From: Mycobacterium sp. DL440
Lineage (GTDB): Bacteria; Actinomycetota; Actinomycetes; Mycobacteriales; Mycobacteriaceae
Direction of reading: 5' to 3'
Length of the DNA stretch: 64,000 nt
NCBI RefSeq assembly: GCF_011745145.1
Contig: NZ_CP050191.1
Coordinates: 6,310,467 to 6,374,466 of the forward strand
The notes under the pieces were generated by a model. The model worked only from the letters and a program-made list of their open reading frames with translations. It was not told the origin of the DNA and searched no databases. The translations under genes were made by a program, and so were the position numbers. The first letter of the stretch is position 1. The number at the start of each line of letters is the position of its first letter. Of this stretch, positions 35,024 through 46,028 are shown one piece after another.

Positions 35024-36634
35024 TCAGCCGATCGCGCGGGCAGCGCCCTCCCAGAACTGCGCCCGGACGGCCTTCTTGTCGGGCTTGCCGAGCGCGGTCA
35101 CCGGCACGGAGTCGACGACGATCACCTGCTTGGGTGATTGCACGGAGCCCTTGCGGTCCTTGACCGCGGCCTGGATCTCGGCGGTCACCGTGGCCACGGC
35201 CGTCTCGTCGGAGGCGGCGTCGGGACGCAGCACGATCACCGCGGTCACGGCCTCACCCCACTTCTCGTCCGGGGTGCCGATCACGCAGACCTGTGCCACC
35301 GAAGGATGTTCGGCCACAACGTCTTCCACCTCACGCGGGAACACATTGAACCCACCGGTGATGATCATGTCCTTGACGCGGTCGACGATGAACCAGTAGC
35401 CGTCCTCGTCCTCGCGGGCCATGTCACCGGTGCGCAGCCAGCCGTCCTTGAAGGTATCCGCGGTCGCCTCGGGCAGTTTCCAATATCCGCCGGCCAGCAG
35501 CGGCCCGGACACGCAGATCTCGCCGACCTCGCCCTGGGGCACCGGGTTGCCCTCGGCGTCCAACAAAGCCGTCCGTGCGAACAGCGTGGGCCGGCCGCAG
35601 GAGGTCAGCCGCTTCTCGTCGTGGTCCTTCTTGCCCAGGTACGAGATCACCATCGGCGCCTCGGACTGGCCGTAGTACTGCGCGAAGATCGGCCCGAAGC
35701 GCTTGAGCGCCTCGGCCAGCCGCACCGGGTTCATCGCGGAGGCGCCGTAGTAGACGGTCTCCAGCGAGGACAAGTCGCGGGTGTGTGAATCCGGGTGATC
35801 CATCAGCGCATAGATCATCGACGGCACCAGCATGGTCGCGGTGATGCGACGCTCCTCGATGACCCGCAGCACCTCGGCAGGGTCGAATTTGGGCAGCACG
35901 ATCATCTCGCCGCCCTTGACGATGGTCGGCACGAAGAATGCCGCACCGGCGTGCGACAGCGGCGTGCACATCAGGAAGCGCGGGTTCTCGGGCCACTCCC
36001 ACTCGGCGAGCTGGATCGTGGTCATGGTGTTGATCGAGCGCACCGTGCCCATCACGCCCTTGGGCTTACCGGTGGTGCCGCCGGTGTAGGTGAGCCCGCC
36101 GACGTGTTCGGGATCAAGTTCGGCGGCGACGAGGGGCGCCGGGGCGTACTTGGCGGCCTCGGCGGTGAGGTCGGCGACGGATGCGTCGGCGGCGGCCAGC
36201 GCTTCGGGCACCGGGCCGATGGTCAGAACCTGGCGGAGCGACGGCACCTTCTCCAGCAATCCGACGGCCCGCTCCACGAATGCGGGTGTGGGGTCGATGA
36301 TGAGGGTCGTCACCTCGGCGTCGGCCAGCACGTAGGCGTGGTCGTCCAGCGAGCCGAGAGGGTGTAGTGCGGTGCGACGGTAGCCCTGGGTCTGGCCCGC
36401 GCCGATGATCATCAGCACCTCGGGCCGGTTCAGTGACAGCAGGCCGACGCCTTCGCCGCTGCCTGCGCCGAGCGCTTCGAAGGCCTGAATGTACTGGCTG
36501 ATGCGTTCCGCGAGCTCGCCACCGGTCAGTGTGGTGTCGCCGAGGAACAGCACGGGCTTGTCTTTGTTGCGTTTGAGCGCGCCGACCGTGAGGTGGCCGG
36601 AATGGATGGGATGGTGCAGCAGCGCATCACTCAT
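35024..36634 (-). CDS. fadD8: Acyl-CoA/fatty-acid-CoA ligase FadD8
   Basis: A 536-residue ANL enzyme. AMP motif YTGGTTGKPKG (about residue 175), VYYGASAMNP, YYGQSEAP, WLRTGDMAREDEDGYWFIVDRVKDMIITGGFNVFPREVE and the catalytic Lys region ALGKPDKKAVR near the end are all present. It activates a carboxylic acid to its CoA thioester; substrate unknown. Gene order (menB, then fadD8, then amidohydrolase) matches Rv0548c-Rv0552. ATG at 36632-36634 is the best start. Confidence 0.92.
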   Translation of the reverse strand: MSDALLHHPIHSGHLTVGALKRNKDKPVLFLGDTTLTGGELAERISQYIQAFEALGAGSGEGVGLLSLNRPEVLMIIGAGQTQGYRRTALHPLGSLDDHAYVLADAEVTTLIIDPTPAFVERAVGLLEKVPSLRQVLTIGPVPEALAAADASVADLTAEAAKYAPAPLVAAELDPEHVGGLTYTGGTTGKPKGVMGTVRSINTMTTIQLAEWEWPENPRFLMCTPLSHAGAAFFVPTIVKGGEMIVLPKFDPAEVLRVIEERRITATMLVPSMIYALMDHPDSHTRDLSSLETVYYGASAMNPVRLAEALKRFGPIFAQYYGQSEAPMVISYLGKKDHDEKRLTSCGRPTLFARTALLDAEGNPVPQGEVGEICVSGPLLAGGYWKLPEATADTFKDGWLRTGDMAREDEDGYWFIVDRVKDMIITGGFNVFPREVEDVVAEHPSVAQVCVIGTPDEKWGEAVTAVIVLRPDAASDETAVATVTAEIQAAVKDRKGSVQSPKQVIVVDSVPVTALGKPDKKAVRAQFWEGAARAIG

Positions 36635-36950
36635 GGGGTCCAGATTAGAACGTGTTCCAGAAAGTGTGGAGTCGATCCCCCATTGTGGGCGTAACACGAG
36701 GTCATCGAAGGCCGAAATACAGGTAGTGCGGTACTCGTGTCGACGCAGTTCGCGCTGCCTAATGTCTCAGATGTGGGGGGCGGGAGCCAGGCCCCGGCGG
36801 GTTAGGGACCGCCGGGGCCTGTGCCCGGATCAGCGGTTGGCGGCCTCACGGGCCGGGCGGGCCAGCTTCTCATGGCTCCAGAATCTTTTTGAGGTTTTTC
36901 GAATCCGCAGGCCAAGCGGTCCTTAGACATCGCGGATAGATGTGGATTTC
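36635..36950. other. Intergenic region between divergent genes, with a gene-end remnant and hairpin
   Basis: This 316-nt gap separates fadD8 (minus) from the beta-propeller-like gene (plus). On the minus strand a 30-codon open frame (36833-36922) ends FWSHEKLARPAREAANR at a TGA at 36830-36832, with no start, and a strong hairpin begins 8 nt later. This looks like the preserved 3' end of a lost gene plus its terminator. The remaining DNA shows no gene. Confidence 0.5.
36788..36821 (-). terminator. Perfect 13-bp stem hairpin
   Basis: CAGGCCCCGGCGG (36788-36800) pairs fully with CCGCCGGGGCCTG (36809-36821) around an 8-nt loop. It lies 8 nt downstream of the stop of the minus-strand gene remnant, so it is best read as that gene's terminator. 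There is no long T-tract on either side. Confidence 0.65.
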
Positions 36951-38105
36951 ATGATCAACAAGACGGGGTGGCAGGTGGCCGGCGCGCTGGCGGTGGTGGT
37001 GCTGTCGGTCGGCGGCATATTCGCGATGACCAGGTGGACGTCGCGACCCATGGTCGCCGTGGGCCCGGTCGTCGGCTACGGGATGGTGCGCGATCAGGAC
37101 GCCGTGCTGGTCGCCTACGGCCGGACCGGCGGGACGATCGGCCCGCCATTCGGTTCCAGCGACACCTGGCAGGAACGGGTGGCCGCGGTCTCCGTGGATA
37201 GCGGCGAGCTGCTGTGGGACGTTCAGCTGCATGACAGCAAGGGGTGGGAGCGCGGCGTGCTCGCGGTGTCCGACGGGCTGGCCTATATCGCGACCGATGA
37301 GGGGCTGTCGGTGATCAAGGTCGAGGACGGCACTGTCGTTGTGGGTGACATCGGCGACGATTACGTCGAGTCCTTCAACGGCTACAATGTCGATCCGCAC
37401 ATCAATGCCGTTGTCGCGCTGACTGATTCCGGGGCGGTCGAGGCGGTGCCGCTGGGGACGACGGAGCCCGCTCCGGTCACCGACGATATCGCCGAGGCCT
37501 GGCGCACCACGCTGATCGGCGACTCCTCTCCGACGGCTGACTCGGATTTCGGCATCATCAACGTCGACCCGACCGCGATGCCGGACGGCATGGTGCTGCC
37601 CGATGGCACCACCATCTCGATACCCAAGCCGTACCGATCGCCGGATCCGCAGCTGATGCGCGACGGCAAGGTGCTCGCCCGGCTCGACGGCCTCACCAAG
37701 AAGGAGCTGGTGTACGAGGTGGTCCGCACCCCGGCCGCACTGGCCACGCCTGCGCAGCTCAAAGAGGGCACCGACAGTCATTACCATTCGTCGGCTGTCC
37801 CGCTCGGTATCGACCACGGTGTGGTGCTGGTCGGCGGCGAGCTGGCCGACGATCCGCGTGTCGACGAGTTGAGGCTGTACGACATCGATACCGGCGAAAC
37901 CCTCGCGGTGATCGGCGGGCTCGACGGCTACGTACGGGCCACCGCGACTCCGCAGGGGGCGATCCTGGTCATTGCGGCTGCGGAGGATTCCGGCCTGGAC
38001 GACGACCGGCTGATCATCGTCCGTCCGGACGGACGGACCACGATGACTCAGATCGGCGACACGGATTTCTGGGGACGCACGCGGGCAAACGTCACGACGC
38101 TCTAG
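36951..38105 (+). CDS. Membrane-anchored PQQ/propeller-like protein, unknown function
   Basis: A 384-residue protein with an N-terminal hydrophobic anchor (WQVAGALAVVVLSVGGIFAM) and a large extracytoplasmic part with repeated blade-like strands: VAAVSVDSGELLWDVQL, LAYIATDEGLSVIKVEDGTVV, LRLYDIDTGETLAVIGGL. These resemble PQQ/YncE-like propeller blades. No catalytic motif is seen. The ATG at 36951 is used; a GTG at 36942 is in frame. It ends 9 nt before the amidohydrolase gene and is likely co-transcribed with it. Confidence 0.72.
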   Translation: MINKTGWQVAGALAVVVLSVGGIFAMTRWTSRPMVAVGPVVGYGMVRDQDAVLVAYGRTGGTIGPPFGSSDTWQERVAAVSVDSGELLWDVQLHDSKGWERGVLAVSDGLAYIATDEGLSVIKVEDGTVVVGDIGDDYVESFNGYNVDPHINAVVALTDSGAVEAVPLGTTEPAPVTDDIAEAWRTTLIGDSSPTADSDFGIINVDPTAMPDGMVLPDGTTISIPKPYRSPDPQLMRDGKVLARLDGLTKKELVYEVVRTPAALATPAQLKEGTDSHYHSSAVPLGIDHGVVLVGGELADDPRVDELRLYDIDTGETLAVIGGLDGYVRATATPQGAILVIAAAEDSGLDDDRLIIVRPDGRTTMTQIGDTDFWGRTRANVTTL

Positions 38106-38114
38106 CATCCGGGC

Positions 38115-39734
38115 ATGGCCAGCCTGATCGAGTCCGCCGATCTCGTCCTCTACGGAACCATTCTCACGGTCGCCGACACGCACCCCACTGCCGAGGCGCT
38201 CGCGGTGTCCAAAGGTCGCATCGTCGCGGTCGGGTCCCGGTCCGAGGTGGCGGCCTGGGTCGGCCCCGACACCGACGTCCGCGAGGTCGACGGCTGTGTC
38301 ATGCCGGGTTTCGTTGAGGCGCACGGTCATCCGTTGATGGAGGCGGTGGCGCTGTCCGGCCGCATCGTCGACATCCGGCCGGTGACCCTGTCCACCGCGC
38401 AGGAGGTGCTCGACGCGATCGGTGCCGAGGTGGCCAGACGCGGGGCCGACGGCGCATTTCTGAACGGCTGGGATCCGCTGCTGCAGCACGGGTTGCCCGA
38501 CCCCACCCTGGCCTGGTTGGACGGCATCGCGTCCGAGACACCGTTGGTGATCGTGCACAACTCAGGTCACAAGGCCTTCTTCAACAGCGCGGCTGCCCGC
38601 CGCGCCGGACTCACCAGGGATACCCCGAACCCGAAGGGGGCCAAGTATGGCCGCGCGGCCGACGGCGAGCTCGACGGCACCGCGGAGGAGACGGCGGCGG
38701 TGTTTCCACTGCTCGGCGATGCCATCTCGGTCACTGACTATCCGGCGATGCTGACCGCCGAATGCGCGCGGCTGAACCGTGCCGGGCTGACGACGTGTTC
38801 GGAGATGGCGTTCGACCCGATGTTCCGGCCGCTGCTCGCCCAGCTGCACGACCAGCTGACGGTGCGGTTGCGCACCTATGAGATGTCCACCGCTTCACTG
38901 CATACCGACGCTGAGCCATTCGACGGTGACGACATCGTGCGCCAGGTCGGTATCAAGATCTGGGTCGACGGGTCACCGTGGATCGGCAATATCGACCTGA
39001 CGTTCCCGTACCTGGATACCGACGCCACCCGAACCATCGGCGTGGTGCCCGGCTCCTGCGGGCACGCCAACTACACCAAAGAGCAGCTCACCGAGATCGT
39101 CGGCACGTTCTTCCCGCAGGGCTGGCAGCTGGCCTGCCACGTGCACGGCGACGCCGGCGTCGACACGATCCTCGACGTCTACGAAGACGCCCTGCGCGCG
39201 CATCCCCGTGACGATCACCGGCTGCGACTGGAACACGTCGGCGCCATCACGCCGGAACAGTTACGGCGAGCCCACGATCTCGGTGTCACGTGCAGCCTGT
39301 TCGTCGACCACCTGCACTACTGGGGCGACATCCTTGTCGACGGGCTGTTCGGCCCCGAGCACGGCGGACGCTGGATGCCCGCCGGTTCGGCCGTCGCCAC
39401 CGGCATGCGGATCTCGCTGCACAACGATCCGCCGGTCACCCCGGAGGAACCGCTGCGCAACATCAGCGTGGCCGTCACGCGGACCGCACCGAGCGGGCGC
39501 GTCCTGGCGCCCGAGGAGCGGCTCACCGTGGCGCAGGGGATTCGGGCGCAGACCATCGATGCGGCGTGGCAGTTGTTCGCCGACAACGTGATCGGCTCGC
39601 TCGAGGTGGGCAAGTACGCCGACTTGGTGATCGTGTCGGCGGACCCCCGGTCGACGCCCCCGGAGGGCATCGCCGACCTGGAGGTACAGGCCACATTCCT
39701 GGCGGGGCGGCAGGTTTATCCGAAAGCCGGTTGA
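38115..39734 (+). CDS. Amidohydrolase, YtcJ-like (Rv0552 type)
   Basis: A 539-residue metal-dependent hydrolase. The beta-strand 1 motif is GFVEAHGHPLMEA (HxH), later histidines occur in CHVHGDAGVD and RLEHVG, and the C-terminal composite domain includes GSLEVGKYADLVIVSADP, typical of the amidohydrolase superfamily. Members of this branch hydrolyse N-substituted amides or carbamates. Homologous in position to Rv0552. The substrate is unknown. Confidence 0.9.
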   Translation: MASLIESADLVLYGTILTVADTHPTAEALAVSKGRIVAVGSRSEVAAWVGPDTDVREVDGCVMPGFVEAHGHPLMEAVALSGRIVDIRPVTLSTAQEVLDAIGAEVARRGADGAFLNGWDPLLQHGLPDPTLAWLDGIASETPLVIVHNSGHKAFFNSAAARRAGLTRDTPNPKGAKYGRAADGELDGTAEETAAVFPLLGDAISVTDYPAMLTAECARLNRAGLTTCSEMAFDPMFRPLLAQLHDQLTVRLRTYEMSTASLHTDAEPFDGDDIVRQVGIKIWVDGSPWIGNIDLTFPYLDTDATRTIGVVPGSCGHANYTKEQLTEIVGTFFPQGWQLACHVHGDAGVDTILDVYEDALRAHPRDDHRLRLEHVGAITPEQLRRAHDLGVTCSLFVDHLHYWGDILVDGLFGPEHGGRWMPAGSAVATGMRISLHNDPPVTPEEPLRNISVAVTRTAPSGRVLAPEERLTVAQGIRAQTIDAAWQLFADNVIGSLEVGKYADLVIVSADPRSTPPEGIADLEVQATFLAGRQVYPKAG

Positions 39735-39763
39735 CCGTCCGCGCGTCGTGGCACGCTCGGGGC

Positions 39764-42369
<2,606 letters not shown>

Positions 42370-42395
42370 CCGCGTTGGGCATCATTGACGGCGTG

Positions 42396-43358
42396 ATGGA
42401 CACGGCGCCGGCGTTGGGCGACCTCTTGGACCGCCTGCATGTCGTGGCCTTGCCGATGCGGGTTCGCTTCCGCGGCATCACCGTTCGTGAGGTGGCGCTG
42501 ATCGACGGCCCGGCCGGCTGGGGGGAGTTCGGCGCATTCCTCGAATACGAACCGTCCGAGGCCGCGGCTTGGCTGGCCGCCGGGATCGAGGCCGCGTACC
42601 GGCTACCACCGGCGGTCCACCGTGATCGCATCCCGATCAACGCCACCGTGCCCGCGGTCCCGGCCGCCCAGGTGCCCGACGTACTTGCCCGCTTCCCCGG
42701 TGCCCGCACAGCGAAGGTCAAGGTCGCCGAGCCCGGTCAGACGCTGGTCGACGACGTCGCGCGCGTCAACGCCGTCCGCGCACAGGTTCCGGTGGTGCGG
42801 GTGGATGCCAATGGCGGTTGGACGGTCCAGGAGGCCGTGGACGCCGCCGCAGCGCTGACCGCCGACGGGCCGCTGGAGTATCTGGAGCAGCCGTGCGCGA
42901 CCGTCGACGAGTTGGCCGCACTGCGCCGGCAGGTGGCGGTGCCGATCGCCGCTGACGAGTCGATCCGCAAGGCGTCTGATCCGCTGCGGGTGGTTCGGGC
43001 CCGCGCCGCCGACGTCGCGGTGCTCAAGGTGGCGCCGCTGGGCGGTGTGTCACGGATGCTCGGCATCGCCGCACAGATCGATATCCCGATCGTGGTGTCC
43101 AGTGCACTGGATTCCGCGGTGGGTATCGCGCGCGGACTGTTGGCTGCCGCGGCATTGCCCTCGCTGCACCATGCCTGCGGGCTGGGCACGGGCGGATTCT
43201 TCGTCGAGGACGTCGCCGGGGTTCCTGCGCCGGTCGACGGCTACCTATCCGTCGGGACCGTGGTGCCGGATCCCTCACGGCTGTCCGCGTTGGCCGCGAC
43301 GCCGGAGCGACGGCAATGGTGGATCGAGCGAGTACGGGAGTGCTACCCGCTGATATAG
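42396..43358 (+). CDS. menC: o-Succinylbenzoate synthase
   Basis: A 320-residue enolase-superfamily dehydratase. Motifs: TAKVKVAEPG (catalytic KxK, about residues 103-105), VVRVDANGGW, YLEQPC and AADESIRK (metal Asp/Glu/Asp on successive strands), and VLKVAPLGGV (second Lys). It dehydrates SHCHC to o-succinylbenzoate in menaquinone synthesis. The start may be GTG 42393 or ATG 42396, which adjoin. Position and length match Rv0553. Confidence 0.93.
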   Translation: MDTAPALGDLLDRLHVVALPMRVRFRGITVREVALIDGPAGWGEFGAFLEYEPSEAAAWLAAGIEAAYRLPPAVHRDRIPINATVPAVPAAQVPDVLARFPGARTAKVKVAEPGQTLVDDVARVNAVRAQVPVVRVDANGGWTVQEAVDAAAALTADGPLEYLEQPCATVDELAALRRQVAVPIAADESIRKASDPLRVVRARAADVAVLKVAPLGGVSRMLGIAAQIDIPIVVSSALDSAVGIARGLLAAAALPSLHHACGLGTGGFFVEDVAGVPAPVDGYLSVGTVVPDPSRLSALAATPERRQWWIERVRECYPLI

Positions 43359-43423
43359 CTCATGTCCTGATTTGTGGGGTGCATGACGTAGACGCCATCG
43401 CCGAGGTCGCGAACACTGAAGAC

Positions 43424-44416
43424 GTGTCACGATCGGTGGTGATCCTGGGCTACGCCGGGGTGCAGGCATTGGACCTGGTGGGGCCCTTCGACGTGTTCTC
43501 CACCGTCACGCTGGCCCTGACCGGTCTGGGCCAGCCCGGCGGCTATGCCGTAACGGTGGCCTCGGTGGACGGTCAGCCCGTCACCACGCTTACGGGGTTG
43601 GAGTTCGTCGCCGCACCGCTGCCTGACCCGCACGGTCCGATCGACACCATCGTCATCCCAGGCGGTATCGGTGCCGACGCGGCCCGGGCCAACCCGGCGG
43701 TCATCGACTGGATCCGCACCGCCGCGCACAACGCCCGCCGCGTCGTCAGCGTCTGTACGGGCGCGTTCCTGGCCGCCCAGGCCGGACTGCTCGACGGTTG
43801 CGCCGCCACCACCCACTGGTCCGCGGCCCGCCGGATGGCTGACGAATTTCCCGAGGTGGCAGTCGATCCCGAACCGATCTTCGTCAGAAGCTCGGAGCGT
43901 GTATGGACGGCGGCCGGGGTGACCGCAGGCATCGATCTGGCGTTGTCGCTCGTCGAGGACGACTACGGCACCGATATCGCCCAGACCGTGGCTCGGTACC
44001 TGGTGCTCTACCTGCGCCGGCCCGGTGGCCAGACACAGTTCGCCGCGCCGGTCTGGATGCCGCGGGCCAAACGTGCCCCGATCCGCGAGGTGCAGGAATC
44101 CATCGAAGTTGAACCCGGTGGGGCACATAGCATTTCTGACCTGGCTCGGCGTGCGGCGATGAGCCCACGGCACTTCACCAGGGTGTTCACCGACGAGGTC
44201 GGTGAAGCGCCCGGCGCCTACGTGGAGCGCATCCGCACCGACGCCGCGCGACGCCAGCTCGAGGAGTCCGACGACACCGTCACGGTCATCGCCACCCGCT
44301 GCGGTTTCGGCACAGCCGAGACCATGCGACGCAATTTCGTTCGGCGCCTCGGCATTTCACCTGACCAATATCGAAAGACTTCCGCGCACGCGAGGAGCAC
44401 GGATTTAACCGCCTGA
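43424..44416 (+). CDS. GlxA-type AraC-family regulator with DJ-1/PfpI domain
   Basis: A 330-residue regulator. The N-terminal half is a DJ-1/PfpI class I amidotransferase-like domain (DTIVIPGGIGAD and VVSVCTGAFLAAQAGLLDG with the nucleophile-elbow Cys). The C-terminal half has two AraC helix-turn-helix units (ISDLARRAAMSPRHFTRVFTDEVGEAPGAYVERIR and VIATRCGFGTAETMRRNF). GTG start at 43424. It lies 14 nt upstream of a free-standing DJ-1 enzyme and probably regulates it. Confidence 0.9.
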   Translation: MSRSVVILGYAGVQALDLVGPFDVFSTVTLALTGLGQPGGYAVTVASVDGQPVTTLTGLEFVAAPLPDPHGPIDTIVIPGGIGADAARANPAVIDWIRTAAHNARRVVSVCTGAFLAAQAGLLDGCAATTHWSAARRMADEFPEVAVDPEPIFVRSSERVWTAAGVTAGIDLALSLVEDDYGTDIAQTVARYLVLYLRRPGGQTQFAAPVWMPRAKRAPIREVQESIEVEPGGAHSISDLARRAAMSPRHFTRVFTDEVGEAPGAYVERIRTDAARRQLEESDDTVTVIATRCGFGTAETMRRNFVRRLGISPDQYRKTSAHARSTDLTA

Positions 44417-44430
44417 GAGGAACGACAACC

Positions 44431-45156
44431 ATGCAGATCGCGATCGTGTTGTACCCCAGCTTTACCGCACTCGACTTCATCGGACCCTACGAGGTGCTGC
44501 GCAACCTGCCCGATACGGAAGTGCGGTTCGTCTGGCACGAGCCGGGCCCCATCACCGCCGACTCCGGTGTGCTGATGGTGGGGGCCACCCACAGTTTCGA
44601 CGAAACCCCTTCGCCCGATGTGGTGTTGGTGCCCGGCGGGCCGGGCACCACCATGGTGGCCCGCGACGAAAAGGTGCTCGACTGGCTGCGTGAGGTGTAT
44701 CCGGGGACCACTTGGATGGCGTCGGTGTGCTCGGGTTCAGTGGTGCTGGCCGCGGCGGGCCTGCTCGATGGGAAGCCCGCCACCTCGCACTGGTCGGCGT
44801 TGAGTGCGTTGAAGATGATGGGCGCGACTCCGGTGGGGGATCAGCGCATCGTGCGTGCCGACCCTGACGGCAAGGTGATCACGGCGGCGGGTGTTTCGGC
44901 GGGGATCGACCTGGCGATGTGGTTGGCCGGTCAGATCGGCGGTGAGGCCAAGGCCAAGGCCATTCAGCTGATGATCGAGTACGACCCGCAGCCGCCGTTC
45001 GATTCCGGGCATACGTCGAAGGCGAGCGTGGCCACCAAGGCTGGTGCCACCGCGTTGCTCGGGAGGGACATGATCAAGCCCGAACCGCTCAAGGCCGGGG
45101 TGCTGCTGGCGTGGGATCAGGCGATCCGCAGGGCGCGGGGGCGCCGCAGCGCGTGA
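44431..45156 (+). CDS. DJ-1/PfpI-family protein, isonitrile hydratase-like
   Basis: A 241-residue single-domain DJ-1/PfpI protein: AIVLYPSFTALDFIGPYEVL at the N-terminus (the Glu of GPYE is conserved in this family), PGGPGT, and the nucleophile elbow MASVCSGSVVLAAAGLLDGKPATSHWSAL with the active Cys. The Pseudomonas isonitrile hydratase InhA has this form, but many homologues have other or unknown roles. It is preceded by its likely GlxA-type regulator, and the stop codon falls inside a 25-bp tandem duplication. Confidence 0.8.
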   Translation: MQIAIVLYPSFTALDFIGPYEVLRNLPDTEVRFVWHEPGPITADSGVLMVGATHSFDETPSPDVVLVPGGPGTTMVARDEKVLDWLREVYPGTTWMASVCSGSVVLAAAGLLDGKPATSHWSALSALKMMGATPVGDQRIVRADPDGKVITAAGVSAGIDLAMWLAGQIGGEAKAKAIQLMIEYDPQPPFDSGHTSKASVATKAGATALLGRDMIKPEPLKAGVLLAWDQAIRRARGRRSA

Positions 45157-45191
45157 GCGCTCAGACGGCTGCAGCGCGTGAGCGCTCAGAC
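45146..45191 (+). repeat. 25-bp tandem duplication at a gene end
   Basis: The 21-mer starting GCAGCGCGTGAGCGCTCAGA at 45146 is repeated exactly at 45171, a 25-bp period. Each copy includes the short dyad AGCGC-GTGA-GCGCT. The first copy carries the TGA stop of the DJ-1 gene. It resembles a recent slippage or duplication event. Confidence 0.9.
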
Positions 45192-45214
45192 AGCGATCAA
45201 GTAGCGTCGGCCGG

Positions 45215-46015
45215 GTGAATCTGGCTTATGAAGAGCGAGGCAAGGGTGATCCGGTGCTGTTCATCGCCGGCCGCGGAGGCGCCGGCCGCACCTGGCACCT
45301 GCACCAGGTCCCGGCGTTGCAGCGGGCGGGCTACCGCGTCATCACCTTCGACAATCGCGGGGTCGGCGCGACGGAGAACGCCCAGGGGTTCGGCACCGAG
45401 CAGATGGTGGCCGACACTGCCGAGCTGATCGAGAAGCTCGGGGCGGCTCCGGCGCACATCGTGGGTGTGTCGATGGGTTCGTTCATCGCGCAGGAACTGA
45501 TGTTGGCCCGTCCCGATCTGGTGCGATCGGCGGTGTTGATGGCCACCCGCGGCCGTCACGACCGGGCGCGCGAGTTCTTCCGCACCGCGGAGCGTGACCT
45601 TGCGGCTTCGGGCGTGCAACTGCCGCCGACGTTCGATGCCAAGCTCCGGATGATGGAGAGTTTCTCGCCCAAGACGCTCAACAACGACGTGCTGGTGCGC
45701 GACTGGAGCGAGATGTTCACCATGTGGCCCACCAAGCAGACCCCGGGTCTGGCCGCCCAGTCCGATGCCGGTCCGGTGGACAACCGGCTGCCGGCCTACC
45801 AGGCCATCACCACTCCGGTGCTGGTCATTGGGTTCGCTGACGATGTGGTGCTGCCCCCGCATCTGGGCCGTGAGGTGGCCGACGCGATTCCCACCGCCCG
45901 CTACCTGGAGATCCCCGACACAGGTCACCTCGGCTTCATCGAGAAGCCCGACGCCGTCAACGCCGCTCTGCTCGAGTTCCTGGCCGGGCAGACCGGGCAG
46001 ACCGGCCAGTACTGA
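45215..46015 (+). CDS. bpoC: Alpha/beta hydrolase BpoC, candidate MenH
   Basis: A 266-residue alpha/beta hydrolase: VLFIAGRGGAGRTW (oxyanion region), nucleophile elbow VGVSMGSFIAQEL (Ser about residue 87), acid residue in VIGFADDVVLPP, and His in IPDTGHLGFIEKP. In M. tuberculosis bpoC (Rv0554) lies between menC and menD as here. It is called a bromoperoxidase by homology, but the position makes it a reasonable candidate for the MenH step (SHCHC synthase). Confidence 0.85.
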   Translation: MNLAYEERGKGDPVLFIAGRGGAGRTWHLHQVPALQRAGYRVITFDNRGVGATENAQGFGTEQMVADTAELIEKLGAAPAHIVGVSMGSFIAQELMLARPDLVRSAVLMATRGRHDRAREFFRTAERDLAASGVQLPPTFDAKLRMMESFSPKTLNNDVLVRDWSEMFTMWPTKQTPGLAAQSDAGPVDNRLPAYQAITTPVLVIGFADDVVLPPHLGREVADAIPTARYLEIPDTGHLGFIEKPDAVNAALLEFLAGQTGQTGQY

Positions 46016-46028
46016 CGAATAAGGTGGA

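Noticed and set aside
45146..45191. 25-bp tandem duplication as an attachment site or operator
   Set aside because: There is no integrase, tRNA or matching copy elsewhere in the window; slippage or a local duplication explains it.
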